Shown piece after piece: positions 43,870-56,559 of a stretch of DNA of 64,000 bases. Each line of letters begins with the position of its first letter. Position 1 is the stretch's first letter. The notes under the pieces were generated by a model. That model was not told where the DNA came from. It did not search any database and saw only the letters and a program-made list of their open reading frames with translations. The translations under genes and the position numbers were made by a program. Source of the stretch: Ceratotherium simum simum (taxonomy: Eukaryota > Chordata > Mammalia > Perissodactyla > Rhinocerotidae); contig NW_004454282.1 of NCBI RefSeq assembly GCF_000283155.1, forward strand, positions 2,535,135-2,599,134. Direction: 5' to 3'.

Positions 43870-46800
43870 GGACATCACTTGGGAAGATCAAACACGGCCC
43901 TTGCCGTTTCATAAAACATTGATATGCCTGTTTTAAAATTTCAGTATATGGAGTATATACAAAGGTATCCATAGCCAGACACGCTTTAACCTTCCTGAAT
44001 TTCTTAGATTTTGTGGAGTGTGCCTCATAATCGAGAGGGAGCTCTAGAGCTTGTGGCCTTTTGAAGAGAAGCCATCAGGCCTTTCCTCTAATTGCACCAG
44101 CCTCGATCAGTTACTGATGGGGTGTTTGCCCAAGATGGTAATCCTGCCTTATGTATAGAATGACAAGCCTAGCCGAGAGAGGAAGTTGTGTTTATCTTAA
44201 CCCAAGCAGCAGGCATTCCAACCACTCTTGACAGACAGGAGGAAGATATTGCCAATCTGCTGCTTTCCTGAAAGCCGCCCCTCCCCTCCCGCTGTGTGTT
44301 TTTTGTAAGTTTGGAGGGGTTTCTGCCAGTCGGCCTGCAAGAATGACATTCTCTACCTGGCTTTGAGGACAGCAGAGCTCCCAGGAGAAGGAATGTCCAG
44401 TGGCTACTTCGTCCGTAGTATTGGCCAGGGTGGAGACACCTCTCCCTAAGGTGAGAGGCCAGCATGACTCTTATAGAAGGCAAAAATTGTGCTTGTGTCC
44501 ATTGGCACTGGTTTGGGGAGATTAGTGGAGAGTGGCCACACGTGTGTGGAGAACCATACATCCCTTCGTAGAGTCAGTCTTTTTTCCTTTACAAAGCAAT
44601 AGCTGGAGGTCATTGCCGAAAAACTCCAATTTCAGCAGTTGCAATAATTGAGAAAATAAGTTGGGCAATTATTCCTCTTATTGAGATTTAAAAGTTCCTT
44701 TTTTCATCTTGTATTTTTCCGGGTACATTTGAGTTCCAATTTGGGTGCTTCTGAAATGTCTGGATGTTTTGTGCTGCTAAAATTGTATGTGTCTAAAAAT
44801 GTTATCAGTGATGACACTTACGTATAAGCTCACTTGGACCTAACGATAGCAAATTTCTGTGACTGAGGTCCCTCTCTCTCCCTAATAACCATTTCCAGAA
44901 ACATGGCATTTCAGGTAAAGGTAGGAAATAGAATAATCTAGCCTAGGTTTAGCCACCAAGTGGAGGTCTATCTCTTGAGAACTTTGCTTCAGTCTTGTCG
45001 ACAGAGAATACTGGAGTTTTGTTGCCATAGTTTCAGTGAAAAATTTGACCTTAGCTACAATAACATACAGTTAGAAAGAACTAGCTAATCGGTTTTCTAA
45101 AATTAGTGTTCTCTAGTACATAAACCAGTAGGAACAGAATATTTAATTAAATATTATACAAGGATATAAAAACCCAAGGGAATGCAGTCCCTTGATCTGG
45201 GCAGGGGGAGGGAGGAAACCCATAATTGTCCTTTACTGGTCTCTTGTAGAAGAACTTTTCTTTCTTTCTTTTTTTTTTTTTCTAAGTTAGCATTGAGTGT
45301 ATTTTCAGATCTTTCAGGAATGAATATATAAAGCTTGTTGAGAGAGCAGAACAGAACATTCAGCATTATTTCCAGTTGTCCCCTACAGGGTACAGGGTAC
45401 AGACTAACAAAGCAAGAGGGGAAAATGATGTTGGGCTGGGATTCTGAGGACACTTGTTGGTGACCTCATAGTCTGCTTGGTGAGAAGGAGAGGCATTTGA
45501 AAAGTTATTTCCTGCCCAGAATCTGCACGTTTTTGAGCTACTAGGTTTGAGACTCTTGTTCCCTTGAATGCTTAATGTGTGATTACGTGGCCAACACCTC
45601 CTTGTTGGCCTCTAGTTCTGCTACAGCTGTTTCTGCTTCCTTCAACCCCACAGTCCATTAGTCACTGAGTGCTAACTTAGCCCCAAGCAATGATCTGTAT
45701 GTAGATTATGTAAAATTTGGCATCTCTTGTCACCTACCTATTAAGAACCCCTGCAGTAGACCATCTTTTTTGTCGATGGCTGAAAATGTTACCAATATTG
45801 TGTCAACCTGGAAAGCTGTGGTTCCGTTTCTGGAGCAAAGTGCGTTTCAGGTTTTGTGGTTTCAGGACATATATTCAAGTCCCTAGTAGACATTCTTGTC
45901 TAATTTTTCCGTCACCTGCCATGGGTGCTGCAGAGGTGCAATTGAGTTCATCTGTTTGCCAGGTTTGTTACGGGTTGAAAACATCGCTCAGGGTTTTCTG
46001 GAACTTCCATTGTTGTATCTCCTTGTCAATTACATCTTGATAAATGTTCTCTCAATTTCATTTTTATGATTTCAGCTTTTTTTCTTTTACCTTAAAACAA
46101 TTCTTTAATAGGATTTGAAGTACGAGGTGTATATAAGGGAATATAAACTTTTTCCATTTGATTCTTTTTTCACCATTTTGCATGTTTCTTTATTGGCATC
46201 TTAACTATTGCAATGGAAAATATGCTCTTGGCAAGACTTTTAGAAACATAGTCCCAAAGGTCATTGGATTATGCAAGCTTCTTGACTATTTACAAGATCA
46301 TCTACCTGAGTAAATAGAAATGGTCCCTGCCTCTAAGGAATTTGCAGTCTTATGAGGAGAGATGAGTGAGAACCACTTTGAAGATTATTCTTGGAGAATG
46401 TTGAATCCCAGACATGTTTTTATTCCCCTGGTGTTCATTTGTTTCCATCTATTCCAATTTGAATTCATCTTAATAGCTTAAGAAAAAATGCAGTTAGAGA
46501 GCTTGCTAGAAAGGTGACAGCATAAATTTTAAAGTACTTCTAGTTGACCTGGCTTTCACTACCCCTGTGTCCTCAGGCCCTTGCATTAGTATGGATAATT
46601 GAGTTGATGATAGTTAGCAAATATCATTGAAGAGGTTGGATGTGTCAGGTTCATTGGGTGGAATGGTGAACTAGTCAGGACTCTTAATTCCGGTGATAGC
46701 CAGCTTGAACTAACTTCAACAAAAAGGGATTTTATTGGCTCAAACAATCCTGGCTGAAAAACTGCATTGCATGAAGGGCAGGGATGCAGCAGGGGCTCAG

Positions 46801-46870
46801 GAATAGACCTTCAGTTATGAGTACCTTCAGCAACCTATCTATGTACATCTCTCATTTCTTCCTCCCTATG
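43870..46870. other. No gene; mostly unrecognised intronic DNA
   Basis: Three kilobases without a recognisable exon. A diverged L2-like patch is possible near 45580-45690 and an old repeat near 46310-46400. Open frames of about 100-130 codons (44169-44561, 45154-45453) show no recognisable protein. Confidence 0.4.
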
Positions 46871-47199
46871 CACATATGCTACTTTGTGTTCTTGTCCTGT
46901 TCTCGTCTAGTTTGGGTGTCAAAGTTACACTAAAATGAGTTGTGAAGTATTCCCTATTTTTCACTTCTCTGGGAGAGTTTGTGTAGCATTGGAATTATCT
47001 GTTCCTTGACTGTTTGGTGAGTAAAGTAGTCTCAGCCATATGTTTTCTTTATGGCAAGATTAACTACTGATTCAATTTCCTCATGTCTTTAAAGGGCTAT
47101 TTCTTCTTGGGTCAGTTTTTTAAGTTTTATTTTTCTAGAAATATACCCATGTCATCTGTAATATCCTCTTATTATCTTGTTAATCCATGAAGTGTCTGG

Positions 47200-47645
47200 T
47201 TTGGTCCCTGCAGTAGGTTTAAGAATATCCCCTCCCCACCACGATGTCCACTTTGTAATCCCCAGAACCTTTGAATATGTTACTTTATTTGGTAAAAGGA
47301 AATTCACAGATGTGATTAAGTTAAGAGTTTTGAGATGGGAGGATTATCCTGGATTTCCAAGTCTGCCCAGTGTAATCACAAGGGTCCTTATGGGAGGGAA
47401 GCAAGAGGGTTAGAGTTAGTAGTAGGAGATGTGAGGATGGAAGCAACAGGTTGGAGTGATGGGGCCATGAGCCAAGGCGTGCAGGAAGCAGGAAGGAAAT
47501 GGATTCTCCCCTGAAGTCTCCAGAAGGAATGCAGCCCTGCTGACACCTTGATTTTAGATTTCATGACATTAAGAGAATAAATTTGTCTTGCTTTAAGCCA
47601 CTAAGTTTTTGGTAATTTGTTACAGCATCAACAGGATTACATTAA
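47200..47645 (+). mobile_element. MLT1-type MaLR solo LTR
   Basis: Sense LTR: 'gaatatgttactttatttgg', 'cacagatgtgattaagttaa', 'gccctgctgacaccttgatt', 'taagccactaagtttttggt' and an end near 'aatttgttacagcatcaaca'. This is the order of MLT1 LTRs of the ERVL-MaLR group. No internal coding part is present. Confidence 0.85.
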
Positions 47646-48327
47646 TAGTATTCCTAATATTATGTATTTGTGTGTTCTTTTTTCTGGATAAGTATTGACA
47701 CATGTTTTTCCGTCTTATTAGTTTTCAAGGGAAAAAATTTTAGCTTTGTTGATTCTGTCGTAGGTTGGTTTTGAAATTCATTAGTTTCTGCCCTTTGTTA
47801 TTTTTTTCTGTCTACCTTCTTTGGATTTATTCTGCTCTTTCTTTACTACTCTCTTAAGCTTGATAATCAACTCCAAATTTTGAGCCCTTCTCATTGAGAA
47901 AATTATAATATAGGCATCTAAAGCTATACATTCCCTTTAAATATCGCTTTAGTTGCATCCTACGTATTTTGACATGTAGTATTTTTTATTCTTATTGAGT
48001 TCTAAATATTTTCTTATATCTACTATCATTTCTTATGAGTTATTTAGAAGTGTTCTATATTTCCAATTGTATGGGGGATTTCTAGTTCTCTTTTTAGAAA
48101 AATGTTCTATGACTTAGTTGTATGTTGGTCAGATAATATGATCTGTATTGTATCAGTCCTTTCAAACTGGAGAGGCTTGTTTTATGGCTTAGCAAGAGAC
48201 AAATTTTTATCATGTTCCACTGTGCTTGAAAAAATATGCATTTTCTAGCCTGGGGTGCAATATCCTATATATGAGTTTATTCTTTTTTTGTCTGCTTGAT
48301 CTATCAATTGTTGAAATTTCCCACTAT

Positions 48328-48468
48328 TAATTTTTTGGGGTTATGAAACTATTCTATATCCTGATCATGGGGTGGTTATACAGTATATGTATGTATTAAA
48401 ACTCACAGAACTGTATAGCAAAGAAAAAAGTCAATTTTACTGTACATAAACATTTAAAGAAGGTTTAA
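48328..48468 (+). mobile_element. 5'-truncated L1 3' end with 14-bp TSD
   Basis: Contains the L1 3' UTR phrases 'gttatgaaactattctatat' and 'aaaactcacagaactgtata' with an A-rich end. The duplication aaatttcccactat lies at 48314-48327 and 48469-48482. It inserted, in the opposite orientation, into the older L1. Confidence 0.88.
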
Positions 48469-49386
48469 AAATTTCCCACTATGACAGTGGATTTGCAATT
48501 TTAAGTTTTTTTAGTTTTTATTTTGCTGAAGTATGTTAGTAAAGGGTAACGCTTGTAAAATTGTTATACCTTTCTGGTGAACTAAACATTTTAGCATTAT
48601 GTAGGGGACATTTTTATCTGTTTTATGTCTTGAAGTCTGTTTTGTCTGTTATTAATATACCTACACTAGAATTGTTTTAGTTAGTATTTCTTTGGTATAA
48701 CTTTTTCTAACTTTTAAATTATCTGCCACTATGTTTTAGAGAAGTCTCTTGTAAATTGCACATAACCAGGTTTTTAAAACTATTCTGACAATCTTTGTCT
48801 GTTAATTGGAATGTTTAGTCCATATACATTTATTGTAATTACTGATGTTTTTGGATTTATAGTCTTAGTTTGTGGTTTTCTTTTTTACCTCAAAATTTGT
48901 GTGTGTTTTTTCCTTTCTTGCCTTCCTTAAGTTTCATTTAAGGTTTTTTTTGTTGTTCTCCATTCCATTTTTTCCCTCTACTAGCTTCAGGGTTATACTT
49001 TATATGTTTATTATAGTAGTTACCCCAGATATTTTAATGTGTATATTTAATTAAGCCTAATGTTAATACTGTCATTATTCTCTGCTACAATACAGGCACC
49101 TTAAAACATTTTAATTCCTGTTACCCTCTCTCAGTATATACTCTTGTTGTTCATAATGTTATTACTTTAATTTTAATTTAAACATGCATATTAGATATGA
49201 TTTTGATTTGTATTGTCATTTTTTTTGTTGACTTACATATTAGTAAGTATTAACCAGACTATCTTTCTGGGATATTTATCTTTCTGCCTCAAGAACATCC
49301 TATAGAATTTAGAGGGTCTGTTAGTGGTAAATTCTCTTATTTTGTCTGAAAATACTCCTTTTATTTTTTTGAAAATTTCACTTTTA

Positions 49387-49596
49387 CAGTCGTGTGTCAC
49401 ATAACAATGTTTTGGTCAGTAATGGACTGCATATATGACGGTGGTCTCGTAAGATTAGTACCATATAGCGTAGGTGTGTAGTAGGCCATACCATCCAGGT
49501 TTTTGTAAGTACATGCTTTGACATTTGGACAGTGACAAAATCGCTTAATGATGCATTTCTCAGAACATATCTCTGTCATTAAGCGATGCATGACTG
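49387..49596. mobile_element. Short Tigger-like (TcMar) inverted-repeat element
   Basis: 210 bp from cagtcgtgtgtcacataac to aagcgatgcatgactg, imperfect terminal inverted repeats, flanked by TA on both sides (49385-49386 and 49597-49598). No transposase frame. Confidence 0.8.
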
Positions 49597-51152
49597 TATT
49601 CTCAAGTGATAGTTTTGCTTGGTATAAAATTGTAGGTGGATGGGTACTTTTCTCAGCATCACTACTTTTTAGGGTTCTATTTTTGCTTTTAAATGCAATT
49701 AGCAGAGACTTTGTGTTTTTCTCTATGGTTGACTTCAGGATTTTCTCTCTGCCTTTGATTTTCTGTAGTTTTATTGGTATGAGTCCAGGTGTTGGTTTGT
49801 TTTCATTTATCCTGTATGATATTTGTTAGATTCCTAGATTTGGGGTGGTTTCTTGCTAACAATCATGGAAAATTCTGAGCCATTATCTGTTGGAATGCTC
49901 CCTTTCCCAGTCTGTCTTTTATCTTCTGGAATTTTAGTTAGGGTGTGTTTCTTAACCTCTTCATCTTTTCCTTCTTTACTCTCTAGGCTCTCTACTCTCT
50001 TTACTCTCTAGGCTCTGGACAATTTCTTCTGATCTATCTTTGTTTACTAATTCTGTTCTATTCCAATCTGCTCTTTATTCTTTGAGAGTTTAATTTCAAT
50101 TATATTTTTCATTTCTAGAAGTTCTATTTGTGTCTTCTAAAGATGTTTGGTCATTCTTATTCCTCCATATTTTCAAGCCTCTGTTTTACTTCCTGTTACT
50201 TAAAAACCATAGTTTCAAAATATTCTATCTCTAAAAATTCCAGTAGATGAAATATCTGCAGGTCATTTATTCTGTTTTCCGTAGTGGCTGGTTCTAAAAA
50301 TGGTATCTTATTTCCCTGTGTGTTTTGTGATTTTTGAGTATCAGCTTGTGTTTCTTGGAATTTTATCTGTGAGAATTCTTTGAGGCCTGGGTTAAAGCTA
50401 CATTCCTCCAGAGAAAACTGTTTCCTTTTGCCAGTTGCCTGAGGTGCCACAGCTCAGGACTGCTTTAAATCAAATTCTCTGCCTAAATTTTTCTTTAATT
50501 TTGTTTTGTTTGTTTTCTGCTTAAAGTTTAAGGATTTCCCACATAGTATGAATTTTGGTGACAACCCAGTATGAGGGCCCACTTGTGTATATGAATTATT
50601 AGGAGAATTTTCTCTCCTATACCCAGTGCTGAAGTCAAGATAGACAAGTTACCTTACCCTCCCATTTTCCAGTGTGAGTTTGTTTGTTATTCACCTTTGC
50701 TCTGAAGGTGTAACTCCTTGGGGGTCCAAGCTTTATGCAAGGGTTTCCTAGAAGACTTTTGATCTTGAGTAGGCTTAAAGCTTTATCTCCTGTATCCAGC
50801 ACAGGTATCGAAGTGGAAGCTTAAGGTTCCAATAACCACAGAGTGAGTGCTGGCTTTAGGACAGACTTAACTCACCGGAGTCTTGTTTTCATTTCATTAT
50901 TGGCCTCTCTGGCTTCCCTACTAGCTAACTACTACAGTAGATGATTTTAAAATGTTTTAATATTTCATGTAGCCTTTTTTTGTTTTAACTGAGGGACTCA
51001 TTCAGTTCTGTCATACTGTAAGAAATAGAAGTACACACCTGCTACTTTTTGTCTCACTGCAAACTGTCATTTTCTGTATGATGGAAAACATGGCTGCAAA
51101 TAGCTCCTGTTTATAATTTTACAGCTTTAGCCATTAGAAAGAGGCTGATCTT

Positions 51153-51374
51153 GGGCCGGCTCCGTGGCTTAGCGGTTAAGTGCGTGCGCTCTGATGCTGG
51201 CGGCCCGGGTTCGGATCCCGGGAGCGCCCCGAGGCACCACTTCTCCGTCCAACGCGAGGCCGAGTCCCGCGTACAGCAACTAGAAGGATGTGAACCTATG
51301 ACATACAACTATCTACTGGGGCTTTGGGGGGAAAAAATGAATAAATAAAATCTTTAAAAAAAAAAAAAAAAAAA
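51153..51374 (+). mobile_element. Full-length, young-looking ERE SINE
   Basis: 222 bp from gggccggctccgtggcttag to an A tail of about 20. The tRNA-like head keeps recognisable pol III boxes (A-box region tggcttagcggttaag; B-box region gggttcggatccc). Perfect 17-bp target duplications agaaagaggctgatctt lie at 51136-51152 and 51375-51391. The 65-codon open frame over it is not a gene. Confidence 0.97.
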
Positions 51375-52949
51375 AGAAAGAGGCTGATCTTTGTTGTTTT
51401 CACATTCAGAAATTCCCAGAAGAGGACTCTGTGGTTGAACTCAGGTCAGATTTCTTCCTCTGGATCAGTCAACTTAGGCTGAGGGGTTAGGGTTACCTGT
51501 GTTAACATGGAAGCTCTCAAGAAAATTATCTGGGCTACAGTCTGTTCCTAAAGGAAGAGATACTGGGCATACAATCCAACTGTCGGCTATGGTGGTAATC
51601 AGGGAATAAGGAATGATATTTGAGTCTGTTAGGAATGATTTTGACTGATAGTAAGAGAAAAAGCCACCTAACAATGATTTAAAACATAAGGACATTTGTC
51701 ATTTACTTTATTAGAAATCCAGAGAAAGGCAGTAGCAGGTATAGTGAAGGACTCTAAAGTCCTTTTTGCTCCACATCCTCAGGGTATGGGCTTTTCTTTT
51801 TATGGTCTTGTCACCTCCCGGTTACAGAATGGCTCCTGTGGCACCAGGCATCCTGTTTGCATTCATGGCAAGAAAAAAGGATAGTGGGGGGCAGGGGGAA
51901 ACATAGTGAGCTCTCCTCTCATTCCTCTCCTTTTTATAAGGCAGCAAAAGCTTATCTTCATGCTCCCCAGGAGTCTACTTTTATATCATTATTAGATTAG
52001 GTCAGTATTAGATTCCATGCTTCCTCCTAGCTGCAAATAATTTGGGGAAAGTGACACTCTGTCTTTTCAGTCTCTATATTAGGAAACAGCCAGAGAGAGA
52101 GGTGTCGGAAATGGTTTGGGTAGACAACAGAGTTTCCATATTGTGGTATATTGATTGCACATAGAAATCCCCACATGATTTTCCTTCCATCTAATTTTTA
52201 GTGTCTTGGTGGTTGAAGAATGTTGGCTTTTATCAACAGTAAATAATGTATCTATCCATAAGAACAAGCATATTTTTTCCCAGTTGCAGTTAGCCATGAA
52301 AAGTCATCTTAAATGGATGCAAGCTACCATGCGTGTTCACCAGATGCCAGTATCCACTATTAATAGTATGACTATTAGTGAAAGCAGATTTAATTTTTGA
52401 GTAATAGCCACTTGATTTGTTTTATTGGGTTGCATATGAGAAGCATGCCCCAAGCTAATAATTTCTGCTTCTTGTTTGTAATTCCTTAGTTTGGCTAGAT
52501 AAGTGGGGCTAGGTGAAGAAAAGCATTGCATACACATGACTGGGTTTCCATTGACCAAGTCTGGGAGTCATCCATCTCAGTCGGTTTGGAACAACACTAC
52601 CAGTTTGCAAAGGGAAATGGATAGTCCTAGATTTTATCTTCATCTGTCATTTCTCTTATGTGATGGCTATGTCAGAGGGTCATTCTATGAGCTTGCCCTT
52701 AGGTGTGTTTTCATTGGAACAGCTTCTTAAGAACCAAAAGCTCACTTGCAGTATCCAAAACAGTTGACTAATAACTTTCATCCTCAAAAAGATTAAGCTT
52801 GAGAGAAAAACCTAAAATAAATTAGATGATCTATTTTAAATTCAGTGCTTTTTCCCTTTTCATCCTAAGGGGGAGGTAGTTGTTCCTGGAAAGTGGTGGG
52901 GAAACCTTCCCTTTCTTATTTCTAGTACTTGTGTATGGAGGCTCCATAT

Positions 52950-53165
52950 GATATAGTAAAGAATTTGGCTCTGGAAGCATCTCTGCTGAGTTCAAATCCT
53001 GGCTAGTGTGTGATGTTGGGCAAAGTTTTGAACTTTACTAGGTCTTGATTTGCTCACAAGTAAAATGGTAACAGCAACTTTAGAGGGCTTGGGGAACTAA
53101 AGGATGTAAGAAATGCTCTTAGGTCCATTGTAAGCCTGCAATTAATGCTCAACATTATGATGATG
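52950..53165 (+). repeat. MIR SINE
   Basis: 'gaatttggctctggaagcat', 'tgagttcaaatcctggctag', 'gttgggcaaagttttgaact' and 'gcaattaatgctcaacatta'. Confidence 0.85.
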
Positions 53166-53329
53166 ATGATATAAATTTTTTTACTTCTTTTTGAGTTATG
53201 CCTCTGAGTTGGAAAAGGAATTCTTCTTTTCTTCAGAAGGATCGAGTTGGAGAGCAGAAAGTGTCTTCTCAAGGCACCATAAGAAGACGTTAGGATTGCT
53301 GGTGCATTAGAGGGTGTGGATACTCAAAC

Positions 53330-53505
53330 CTTTCATTTACCTTTATATCATTTGATCATCATCTCAACTCTGTGTAGGTGGTGGGTTATAATCATTTTCT
53401 GGTTGAGGGAAGATGACCTGATAGATTATGAAACTTGTGAAACCCCAAATTCTAGCAAAGGGTAGAACCAAGGCTTGAAGCTAAGCAGTAGCTACCTTGC
53501 CTCCT
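53330..53505 (-). repeat. MIR-like fragment
   Basis: 'atcatctcaactctgtgtag', 'gtaatcattttctggttgag'-type order and 'ggtagaaccaaggcttgaag' suggest antisense MIR. Confidence 0.5.
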
Positions 53506-53989
53506 CTCCAGAAGTTCTTGCCTCAGAGCTCATGCATTGGCTTAAGCTCACTCTCTAACTGGTGTCCCTCTGTCCACTCAGTCGCACACGTGTGCTCTGC
53601 CTCAGCCCACAGAATCTGTATTACACTTTTTGTTGTTTCCTCTTAAACTTCATCTGCTTAAAAGGATTGTGGGTCTGTCTTAAGAGCTGGCAGATATTTA
53701 TGGTGACTGAGGAATGAAGGAACATGGGGAATTTCCCCTGGTCTGGTTGGGATCTTAAAAAAAAGAGAGAGTGGGCAAATAATTGAATGGCAGAGAGGTA
53801 GTGTGATGCTTAAAACTCAATGAAATAAACCAAGTATTAGGAAAACTTGGGCTTTTTTCCCTTTTAAATTGTGGTGTGTGCTGCATTCTGCAGTAAATCT
53901 TGAGAGACCACCCTGGAGTAAGTGCTGTGTGAGGAAGTGTGGGCATGAGGAATAGGACAAGGGGACGAGAGGGCTGAACTTGAGGGTCC

Positions 53990-54130
53990 GGAAGGCAGCC
54001 CAGGTTTAGGAGCTGAAGGACTTGAGTCCCAGCCTTTGCTTTGTCCTTGACTAGTGATGTGACCTCCAGCAACGCTCTTGACCTCTCTGGCCCTTTGATT
54101 CTTCATCTGTGACATGAGTATGTTGGATAA
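53990..54130 (+). repeat. MIR SINE fragment
   Basis: 'gacttgagtcccagcctttg', 'gatgtgacctccagcaacgc', 'tgattcttcatctgtgacat'. Confidence 0.7.
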
Positions 54131-54589
54131 TGAAACCCAATGAAACTTTTATGGAGTCTCTATCGTATGCAAGGCCTGCGCTGGGCACAATTTGTATTAC
54201 AGTTATGTTTACAACCTCTTAAATCACTCAGATCCCCTCTATGTCTCTGATTAATTTTAATTTTTTATGAAAGATTAGGTCTGACATTTTGTTCTTGCAT
54301 CTCAGTTGTAAGAAGCACATAACAATCCCTCAAATTTATCACCCACACTTACTTTTATGAATAAATACCATATATGCATTTATTAAAACCATTTGGCTAA
54401 GAAGTTATAACAGTGTTTAAATTTATCCATAATGGAAAGCTTTAATATAAGCAATAAAAAGACTGATCTTCACTTGTCCCTTGTGTTATTGCTCCTGGAT
54501 TCCCTACCTCCCTTTCCCCCTAGTTAACATGGATTTGTCTCGCTTAATTGTACCCTGGTCCAGTATAGCTTCAAAGGACTTTGGCATGT

Positions 54590-54790
54590 TGGCCAACAGG
54601 GTGACTTGGTGATGTCACAGACTTTGTAGTCTGAGTTGGGTTCAGATATTAGCTTTGCCATTTATTACATGTTAATGTCTGTGAAGCTCAGTTACTTTAG
54701 CTGTAAAATAATGTCCCCATCAAAAAGATGGTCTGTTATGCATCTTGTAGGCACACAGTAAATGTTAATTCTCAACTGTCTTCCTATCCA
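54590..54790 (+). repeat. MIR SINE
   Basis: 'cacagactttgtagtctgag', 'ttgggttcagatattagctt' and 'gtgaagctcagttactttag' with 'ctgtaaaataatgtcccc'. Confidence 0.75.
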
Positions 54791-56559
54791 ATTACACTTG
54801 GAGGCATAAATAACTTACCCACATCCAAGGAGTTGAGCCTCAAATGCACGAAAATCATCTTCCTCCCCGCAAAGCCTTACAGTGGTAGTGTGGTAGGTGG
54901 GATGTGAAATAGGATATGAGCTCGTTTCTTTGCAGGAGGACCTTAGATATCATTTAGATCATTTTATTTCACTCTATTAAATTAACATTTTCTTCTATAC
55001 CCACTTACGAAACACAGCTACAAGATTGGCTCAGTCTGAGTACCTGCCTCTGACTAAGTCATCCTACTTCTTTTTTTCTCATGTTTTTCTCATGTTGAAT
55101 TAAGACCCTCTCTTAACTCCAAGCACTGGTCAGGATTAGGTAGGGTCATTGGGTAAGCACTGGCCGAGAGTTATTAGAAAACATCATTTTTTAGTTCCTC
55201 TAAATGGAGTCTGTTCCCAGCTCTGCTCAGGTTTGTTTCTAGTAGTGGATAAAGTTAATAAGACCTTAATCTGACTGTAAATGGAAAGACACTGCCAAGA
55301 TTAAATTGCAGTTGAATTAAAACTAATGGAATTGAATTTGGTTAATTAATTGAGAATTACCTCTCTGTCAGTGTTCATCTTCAGTTTTTCACCTCTGATT
55401 GTGCTGCCATCAGACACCAAGTTTGGGTTGGTTACACAGTTGGATTTCCTTTTCCACAACATTTTCTAGCCATATTAACCAAGAACTTATAAATTAAAAA
55501 AGGGGAATGTGTGTGAAACTAGGACATTCTTGCCTTTCTAGTGAATACTCGGTCCTTTATTTCTCATTTCTCCAATGGCATTTAAGTTTAATGTAGTTCA
55601 TCAAGTTTAGCAGCTGTTTAATTTCCTTCATGCAGAAAATAAATCTCAGCACCTTTTCCTGAAGCCCGTATGCCTCCTCATGAAATGTACAGGTAGCGAT
55701 GAATGAACCCTTTGTCCTGTTGTAGTTGTGCCAGTGACCTCTTCTCACTGGTCACTTCAGTTCTTTCAAGGTGACATGAAAGACATTTTATTGAGGGGAG
55801 GAGGAGCAGGGAGTGTCTCACTCAAGTCATGAGTTTCATTTTGGGGCTAAATTTTGCGTCTAGCAGCTAAATGATCTTTTAATCTAAAAGAATTTCTTAG
55901 AACCCCACATTCTCTGTAAGTCAGAGAAACAAGTTTCACATAACTGTTTACATTTCACACTTGAAGTAAAACTGTTCTAATTCTCACCTAATCTGTAAAC
56001 CTTATTAAGAAAATCTGGGTTAACTCGCCCTTCTCAGCAAAAAATGACTTCTTGAAACAGAAGGCCGATGTTCGTTCTCATGTTACTGAGGAATCGCTTT
56101 TCAGGAGAGCACGGCTTGTTTTTCTTCTTGGTCACAGACGGCAAGTAACACCAGACCACTCCTGGTTGTCAAGTTAGCAGAAAAAAAATCTTAGGCCCTC
56201 TTGATTTTCTAATTTTTAGAAATTATTAGTTAATAAGAGAATTATAACATGAAAATATTTAAAAAATACTATTCCAAATACTATTCCAAATTACAAATAC
56301 TAATTTACTCTATAATAAATAGTTTAAATAAATATCATGCTTTGTTTTTCGTAATAGACAAATGCACTGACAGAACTATTTAGTAATCCTCCTTCCATAT
56401 TTTATCACAAGAATATTTAAAATTGAAGTCACAGGTAACTTAAAGACTCACCAGGGCTGTTAAAAGCAGGGGAGCTTGAAATTTTTTTTCTCTTGCAAAA
56501 AACAAAAAGCAGACTTCCAAGTTTCTAAAATCCTGACAGCTTCACCGTGAATGAAGCAT

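Larger units (their letters stand above)
46880..50450 (-). mobile_element. Ancient L1 LINE, antisense, with nested insertions
   Basis: The + strand shows the reverse complement of L1 ORF2, e.g. 'gttacactaaaatgagttgt', 'gggctatttcttcttgggtc', 'tttagttgcatcctacgtat', 'gtgcaatatcctatatatga', and further on the upstream part ('ttccctgtgtgttttgtgat'). The open frames are destroyed. Three later insertions lie inside it: an MLT1-type LTR (47200-47645), a short L1 3' end (48328-48468) and a Tigger-like element (49387-49596). Confidence 0.82.

Noticed and set aside
47200..47645. Possible endogenous retrovirus with genes
   Set aside because: Only a solo MaLR LTR is present; there are no gag, pol or env remnants next to it.
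48872..49829. Hydrophobic open frames rich in Phe and Leu
   Set aside because: They are the reverse complement of A-rich L1 coding sequence; Phe/Leu come from TTT/CTT codons.
51151..51348. 65-codon frame and tRNA-like sequence at the young ERE
   Set aside because: The tRNA similarity is that of the SINE head (derived from a tRNA); no functional tRNA cloverleaf was found.
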